This document shows, piece after piece, positions 59,381-64,000 of a DNA stretch of 64,000 nt. Under the pieces are notes generated by a model, which saw nothing but the letters and a program-made list of their open reading frames with translations, was not told the DNA's origin and did not search any database. Each line of letters begins with the position of its first letter. The first letter of the stretch is position 1. Origin of the DNA: RGIG8244 sp045592785 (GTDB lineage: Bacteria; Verrucomicrobiota; Lentisphaeria; Victivallales; UBA1829); contig JAZNVL010000031.1 in NCBI GenBank assembly GCA_045592785.1, forward strand, positions 1-64,000, given 5' to 3'. Position numbers and translations under genes: made by a program.

Positions 59381-60387
59381 TTTGTTTTTTCCGCTTCGTT
59401 CACGGAGACTTTCACTTGGATTTCAGCGGGAATGACCCGCACATCTCTGACATCACTGTTGGCGCAACGGTAGATCACCGGGCAGATCCCCTCTTTTTCC
59501 AGTCCGGTGACGTCCACCATGGCGTGGAAATCGTTGCGGGTGACTGTACTGTCATCCGTATGCGGTTTCTGGAAACGGATCGTTACTTTTTCCGGGGAAA
59601 GTTTATACTGTTCAATATTCTTGATCCGGCTGGATGGTGCAAGCAGGATCATCACCGGGAATTCCGTGAATTCCTCCTGGGTCTGCGTTACGATCTGACC
59701 GGATACGATGACTTTATCAAAACTCAGTTTCACGCCTTCCGGACAGCGCAGTTTGACCGATTTTTCGAAGTCCTGTGTAATGCCGGAAAGATTCACTTCC
59801 TCTGTGGCGATCCGGTTGATATTATCCACCAGGTTTTTCGGCCCCTCCACGGTAACATCCCGCTGTGCCAGCGGGAGCGAAAGTGTATTGTTTTTCAAAT
59901 AATATCCGTCTGCCAGCGTGTTTTCGTTGTATACCACATCCACGCGGACTTTTTTCGAGATGGATTTGACCAGACGGAACGAGAGCTGACGCGGTTCGAT
60001 ACTGCGGATCTTCACATTGCCGAGGAGATCCCATAAGCCATTGAGCTTTACCATCTTCGGAGAGAGTTCGATCACCTGTTCCTCTTTGTCACCGGTCACG
60101 TTGATCGTGAGATCAAAGTTCGCCGCACTCAACTGATCAATGGCACTTTCGTTCCCTTCCACCTTGATTTCGACTTCTTTCACCGGTTCGGATAAATACT
60201 CCATGTTCACCGGCAGCTTGATGTTCGGTTCGATGGTGATCTCTGACGTTGCCGGTTTGATTTGCCCTTTTACCGCCAGAATGACAATGAACGTAATCAG
60301 GACAGCAGAGAGTTTCCGGAGAAAATCGTGTCGCAGAAAGCCCGGCACTTTATGAATGAATTTCTTACGCATTTCTGAAAAACTCAT
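59377..60387 (-). CDS. YbbR/CdaR-domain membrane protein, partner of CdaA
   Basis: 336 residues: a short cytoplasmic N-terminus, one membrane helix (about residues 24-43, LRKLSAVLITFIVILAVKG), then three or more YbbR repeats of beta-rich sequence facing outward (VNMEYLSEP, ATEEVNLSGITQDFEKSVKL). YbbR/CdaR regulates the diadenylate cyclase CdaA in Gram-positives. Overlaps cdaA by ATGA. Confidence 0.88.
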   Translation of the reverse strand: MSFSEMRKKFIHKVPGFLRHDFLRKLSAVLITFIVILAVKGQIKPATSEITIEPNIKLPVNMEYLSEPVKEVEIKVEGNESAIDQLSAANFDLTINVTGDKEEQVIELSPKMVKLNGLWDLLGNVKIRSIEPRQLSFRLVKSISKKVRVDVVYNENTLADGYYLKNNTLSLPLAQRDVTVEGPKNLVDNINRIATEEVNLSGITQDFEKSVKLRCPEGVKLSFDKVIVSGQIVTQTQEEFTEFPVMILLAPSSRIKNIEQYKLSPEKVTIRFQKPHTDDSTVTRNDFHAMVDVTGLEKEGICPVIYRCANSDVRDVRVIPAEIQVKVSVNEAEKTK

Positions 60388-61232
60388 GACTTCTTCTCCG
60401 TGTTATCCTGCGTTTCATTGTAGTTGAAAAGATCCACAGATTCCGGTGTCGTATTGTTGCCGTTCTTGAAAAGAGAGAGCAGCTTGTTTTCCGATTCATC
60501 GATCAGAAGTATGTTCAATTCCTCCGCAAGCTGACTCGGTTTGTTGTCCCGAACAATTCTGCCCTTCGCCGCAATGGAGATCGATCCCGTTTCTTCCGAA
60601 ACCACCAGCGCGATCGCATCCGTTTCCTCCGTGATCCCGATGGCTGCACGGTGACGGGTTCCCATGCGCCCGGTGTACTGCGCCAGCGGGAGGACCGCGT
60701 TGGCTGCCACGATCTTATTCCCCCGGATGATGACAGCGCAGTCATGGAGCGGAGAGTTTTTAAAAAATAACGATTGCAGCAGCAGGGAATGAACTTTTGC
60801 ATCCAGTTTGACCGAGGAGTTGATGATCCCGGCAAGCCCGATCTTCCGTTCGATCACGATCAGCGCGCCTGTTTTGGTCAATGACATTTTCCCCATGGCA
60901 TCGGCGATTTCGTCAATGGTCTGCTTCTCCACCTGATTTCGCGAGGAGAATACACCGCCCGCCTGCGCAAAAATACGGCGCAGTTCCTCCTGGAAAATGA
61001 TCACGATCGCCACCCCGAGGATCGTCCAGATACGGGAGAAAAGATAACCCAGTACCGGCAGATTCAGCAGGTTGGCAAGAATACCGCCCATGCAGAAAAA
61101 GATCACGACCCCCAATAACATATTCGCCCCGCGTGTGCCGCGGATGAAATACAGGATCCAATAACATAACACGGCTATGATGACAAAGTCGGCACAGTCA
61201 CGCAACAGTGTAAGGTAATCAAAATCCCACAT
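60384..61232 (-). CDS. cdaA: CdaA-type diadenylate cyclase (DisA_N domain)
   Basis: 282 residues. Two to three N-terminal membrane helices (about 15-78) precede the DisA_N domain. It makes c-di-AMP from two ATP. The catalytic motifs are GALIVIERK, the DGA motif, here D164-C165-A166 (LHDCAVII), and R193-H194-R195 in GTRHRAAIGITEETDA. The Gly to Cys change in DGA is unusual. The Asp that coordinates metal is kept. Stop and start of neighbours overlap on one side and lie three bases apart on the other, so folP-cdaA-ybbR are cotranscribed. Confidence 0.92.
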   Translation of the reverse strand: MWDFDYLTLLRDCADFVIIAVLCYWILYFIRGTRGANMLLGVVIFFCMGGILANLLNLPVLGYLFSRIWTILGVAIVIIFQEELRRIFAQAGGVFSSRNQVEKQTIDEIADAMGKMSLTKTGALIVIERKIGLAGIINSSVKLDAKVHSLLLQSLFFKNSPLHDCAVIIRGNKIVAANAVLPLAQYTGRMGTRHRAAIGITEETDAIALVVSEETGSISIAAKGRIVRDNKPSQLAEELNILLIDESENKLLSLFKNGNNTTPESVDLFNYNETQDNTEKKS

Positions 61233-61235
61233 CGC

Positions 61236-62081
61236 TTATTCCTTTCCTTTCATCAAATGACTGCTCACTGTAACTGCATCCCGCGCTCCCCGTACGTTAT
61301 GCACACGGAGAAAATCCGCGTGATGCGCTGCAAGCCAGGTGATGGCTGCCACTGTCGCAAAATCCCGTTCCGCGGGATTCGTCACCTGCGTGATCTCGCC
61401 CAGAAACGATTTCCGGGATACACCGTAAAACACAGGCCGGTCAAAGGTCTTGCGGAATACCTCACAATTCCGGATCAATTCCAGATTCTGTTCCGTATTC
61501 TTGGCAAAGCCGATCCCCGGATCCAACAGGATCTGCTCCCGGGTCACGCCCTGCGACGCCGCATATTCCATCTGCGTACGGAAAAACGTGATGACGTCTT
61601 CCGTCACATCGTCATATTTCAGATTCTCCGGATCCTGCATGGTCTCCGGCGTGCCGCGGCTGTGAGAAAGTACCACACCCGCTTTGTGACGCGCCGCCAC
61701 ATGGATCATTTCCGGATCAAACTTCAAGCCGCTGACATCGTTGATGATATTCGCGCCTTCCGTCAGTGCGGCATCCGCCACCACTGCTTTCCGCGTATCA
61801 ACACTGATGGGCAGGGAACATACCTGCCGCAGATACCGGACCGCCGGGACCACCAGGGCTTTTTCCGCAGCCGGATCCATTTCTCTGGCGCCGGGCCGGG
61901 TGGATTCCGCGCCCACATCGATCATGTCGGCTTCCGCCAACAGGATCTGGTTTACCCGTGACTGCATATCACGGATCCCGTCCCCGCTGAACGAGTCGGC
62001 GGAGAGGTTCAGGATCCCGACGACCCGGGATCCGCCGCGATTGCAGTCAAGTGTCAATCCGTGGGCTGTGACTAACTTCAT
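61236..62081 (-). CDS. folP: Dihydropteroate synthase
   Basis: 281 residues. Motifs: VGILNLSADSFSGDG, DVGAESTRPGARE, ISVDTRKAVV, INDVSG, LSHSRGTPETM, and LDPGIGFAKN. It condenses p-aminobenzoate with dihydropterin pyrophosphate in folate synthesis. The start overlaps gyrA by ATGA at 62081-62078. folP and cdaA stand side by side in several PVC and other genomes as well. Confidence 0.95.
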   Translation of the reverse strand: MKLVTAHGLTLDCNRGGSRVVGILNLSADSFSGDGIRDMQSRVNQILLAEADMIDVGAESTRPGAREMDPAAEKALVVPAVRYLRQVCSLPISVDTRKAVVADAALTEGANIINDVSGLKFDPEMIHVAARHKAGVVLSHSRGTPETMQDPENLKYDDVTEDVITFFRTQMEYAASQGVTREQILLDPGIGFAKNTEQNLELIRNCEVFRKTFDRPVFYGVSRKSFLGEITQVTNPAERDFATVAAITWLAAHHADFLRVHNVRGARDAVTVSSHLMKGKE

Positions 62082-64000
62082 TCTGCGTCCGTGGATTCTT
62101 CCGTTTCCGTTGTTTCGACAGCGGTATTTTCCAGGTCTTCTCCCTTGTATTCGGGATCATTCCCGGCTCCTGCCGCCGCTACGATCTGTTCCGCATCATC
62201 CGTTTTCGGTTCTTCCACTTCCACTTCCACAAGACGGGAGACACTGGTAATACGGTCGTTCTTGCGCAGATTCATGATACGGACACCCTTGGAATTTCTG
62301 CCGACCAGACGGATCTCATCCACACGGGTACGGACCACCTGTCCGCGTTCCGTTGTCATCAGGATCTCATCTCCGTGGGAGACACGGATCGCCGCGACCA
62401 CGGTTTCGCCCGGTGCCAGGTTCACGTTCTTCACGCCCTTTGCACCGCGCTTGGTCAAACGGTATCCTTCCACATAACTGCGTTTACCCATACCGCCGCT
62501 GGTCACCACCAGCAGCTGGGGACGTCCGTCATCCACCAGGACTTCATCGTCATCGCCTTCGCCTTCCGTTTCGACGGTTTCGGCTTCGGCTTCGACGGGT
62601 TCCACGGCTTCGACAGCATCATCCTGTTCCGGCATTTCGCTTTCCGGTCCCAGCGGGATGGCAGAGGGTACGATTTCCATACTGACAACGCAGTCATCCG
62701 CGATCTTGAATTTGATCCCGGTGACACCGCGGGCGGCTCTGCCCATGGTACGCACATTGGTTTCCGGGAAGCGGCAAGCCATACCTTTTTCGGAGGAAAG
62801 GATGATTTCGCTGTTTCCGTCTGCGATACCGGCACCGATCAGATCGTCGCCTTCTTCAATGATGAGAGCACGCAAGCCGACTTTACGCAGATTGCGGAAT
62901 TCCGTAAGCGCGGTCTTCTTGATGACACCCATCCGGGTCGCCATCACAATGGAGTGTCCGGGCAGGTCAAACATATCTTTGTTCAAGGTGAGCATGGCGC
63001 AGATCTGTTCGCCCGGCTCGATCTTGATCAGGTTCACGATCGCCTTGCCCTTGGCGGTACGGGTCCCTTCCGGAATGTCGTACACATTGAGCCAGTACAT
63101 GAACCCGCGGTTCGTGATGAAGAAGATGATGTCGTGGCTGTCCGCATTGAAGAGATGCGCCACATGGTCTTCTTCCTTCGTTTCCATACCGATGATCCCG
63201 GTCCCGCCGCGATGCTGTGTCTTGTAGGTATCCGCCGGTACGCGTTTGATGTAACCGGTATCGGAAACCGTGATCACGCAGGCATGACGGGGGATCAGGT
63301 CCGCATAATTGAGGTCGCCTTCCGCGTATGTGATCTCGGTACGGCGACGGTCGGCATAGCGTTCTTTCACCGCAAGCAGTTCTTCGCGGATGAGGTTCAT
63401 CCGTTTTTCGCGGCTGGCAAGCAGTTCTTTCAGATACGCGATCTGTTCCATGACTTCCGCATAATCTTTTTCCAGGTCTTCAATGGCAAGACCGGTCAGC
63501 TGATGCAAACGCATATCCAGGATCGCGTTCACCTGGATCTTGGAGAATTCAAAACGATCGATCAATGCCTGCGCCGCCATGTCACGGGTACGGGATTCGC
63601 GGATGATACGGACTACTTCGTCGATGTTCCGTACCGCCGTGAGCAATCCGGCGAGGATGTGCGCTCTGGCTTCCGCTTTCCGCAGTTCGTACTGCGCACG
63701 GCGGGTCACAACGTCAAAACGGTGATCCAGATACGCCTGCAGGATCTGAACCAGATTCATCACGCGGGGACGGTTATGGTCCACCACCAGCATATTGAAC
63801 CCGGTCACGCTTTCCAGCTGGGTGTGGGAATAAAGCTGATTCAGCACCACGCTGCCCATGGCACCGCGTTTGATATCCACAACGATACGGATCCCTTTGT
63901 TGCTGGATTCGTCACGCAGATTGGAAATGCCGGTAATGACTTTGTCATTGACGGTGTCGGCGATCTTCTTCACCAGAAGTTCCTTGTTCAGCGCGTAGGG
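62078..64000 (-). CDS. gyrA: DNA gyrase subunit A, C-terminal part (runs off the window)
   Basis: At least 640 codons, open to the right edge: the frame continues upstream through PYALNKELL before KKIADTVNDKVITGISNLRDES, so the 5' end with the catalytic Tyr lies outside. The tower and coiled-coil follow (LHQLTGLAIEDLEKDYAEVMEQIAYL), then the six-bladed C-terminal domain beginning near AYLIPRH-like DLIPRHACVITVS, with a GyrA-box-like QHRGGTG. Between later blades lies an acidic insert of about 40 residues (residues about 455-495 of the visible part) with Glu/Asp/Val. The tail is acidic (ETTETEESTDAE). First visible gene of the right-hand operon. Confidence 0.95.
   Translation of the reverse strand, partial: PYALNKELLVKKIADTVNDKVITGISNLRDESSNKGIRIVVDIKRGAMGSVVLNQLYSHTQLESVTGFNMLVVDHNRPRVMNLVQILQAYLDHRFDVVTRRAQYELRKAEARAHILAGLLTAVRNIDEVVRIIRESRTRDMAAQALIDRFEFSKIQVNAILDMRLHQLTGLAIEDLEKDYAEVMEQIAYLKELLASREKRMNLIREELLAVKERYADRRRTEITYAEGDLNYADLIPRHACVITVSDTGYIKRVPADTYKTQHRGGTGIIGMETKEEDHVAHLFNADSHDIIFFITNRGFMYWLNVYDIPEGTRTAKGKAIVNLIKIEPGEQICAMLTLNKDMFDLPGHSIVMATRMGVIKKTALTEFRNLRKVGLRALIIEEGDDLIGAGIADGNSEIILSSEKGMACRFPETNVRTMGRAARGVTGIKFKIADDCVVSMEIVPSAIPLGPESEMPEQDDAVEAVEPVEAEAETVETEGEGDDDEVLVDDGRPQLLVVTSGGMGKRSYVEGYRLTKRGAKGVKNVNLAPGETVVAAIRVSHGDEILMTTERGQVVRTRVDEIRLVGRNSKGVRIMNLRKNDRITSVSRLVEVEVEEPKTDDAEQIVAAAGAGNDPEYKGEDLENTAVETTETEESTDAE

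Overview
The window looks like a chromosomal segment of a Gram-negative, probably anaerobic bacterium of the PVC group, most likely a Lentisphaerota (Victivallales-like) relative. This is inference. It rests on a pilin-like protein with a FTLIELLVVIAIIA prepilin N-terminus and an RHNG...DGH tail motif (a type abundant in that phylum), on Gram-negative envelope genes (LPLAT acyltransferase, ExbB/ExbD pairs, a periplasmic-binding lipoprotein), on phosphate acetyltransferase, and on 4Fe-4S MinD-type ATPases. Genes are dense, often overlap by ATGA, and several promoters are close to the sigma70 consensus with 16-17 bp spacers.

Layout. 1-284 is an AT-rich leader with two dyads. 285-3237 is a three-gene run: inositol-monophosphatase-like enzyme, SEC59/dolichol-kinase-like membrane protein, and a MurC-type ligase with an altered P-loop. 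3234-10585 starts at an almost perfect promoter and carries two periplasmic TPR proteins, ExbB, two ExbD and a YdjM-like membrane protein. 10636-13010 carries an LPLAT acyltransferase, XseB and two half-size chromate transporters, meeting a convergent DUF21/CBS protein. thrC and a UPF0489 gene follow on the minus strand.

16860-32696 is the most striking part. One promoter precedes a 2552-residue secreted TPR protein, two more TPR proteins, a second ExbB-ExbD-ExbD set, a TolA-like helical protein that lacks a TonB C-terminal domain, and a membrane-anchored DUF4159 protein. With the 3.3-9.9 kb cluster, this suggests a proton-motive-force-driven envelope machine built on very large periplasmic repeat scaffolds. 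Its function is not known to me.

32.8-45.8 kb holds a Na+-coupled SNF transporter, mfd, an ArsR-controlled minus-strand operon (arsR, trxA, NifX-like, two ferredoxin-MinD ATPases, YeiH exporter, NifX-like), a LysM protein and an LplT-PlsC-Aas triple fusion. 45.75-47.1 kb carries a pilin-like gene whose 5' part holds partial tandem copies of the prepilin signal embedded in palindromic DNA. Next come a guaA whose glutaminase domain is largely deleted, a cupin gene, an LMW phosphatase, acpS-radC-rlmD, UDP-glucose dehydrogenase, a PIG-L deacetylase, pta and dedA. The right end is one tightly packed minus-strand operon: gyrA (partial), folP, diadenylate cyclase cdaA, ybbR/cdaR, and a ribose-type ABC transporter (ATPase, permease, binding lipoprotein) ending in a terminator. 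I see no rRNA, tRNA, CRISPR array, IS transposase or phage genes.
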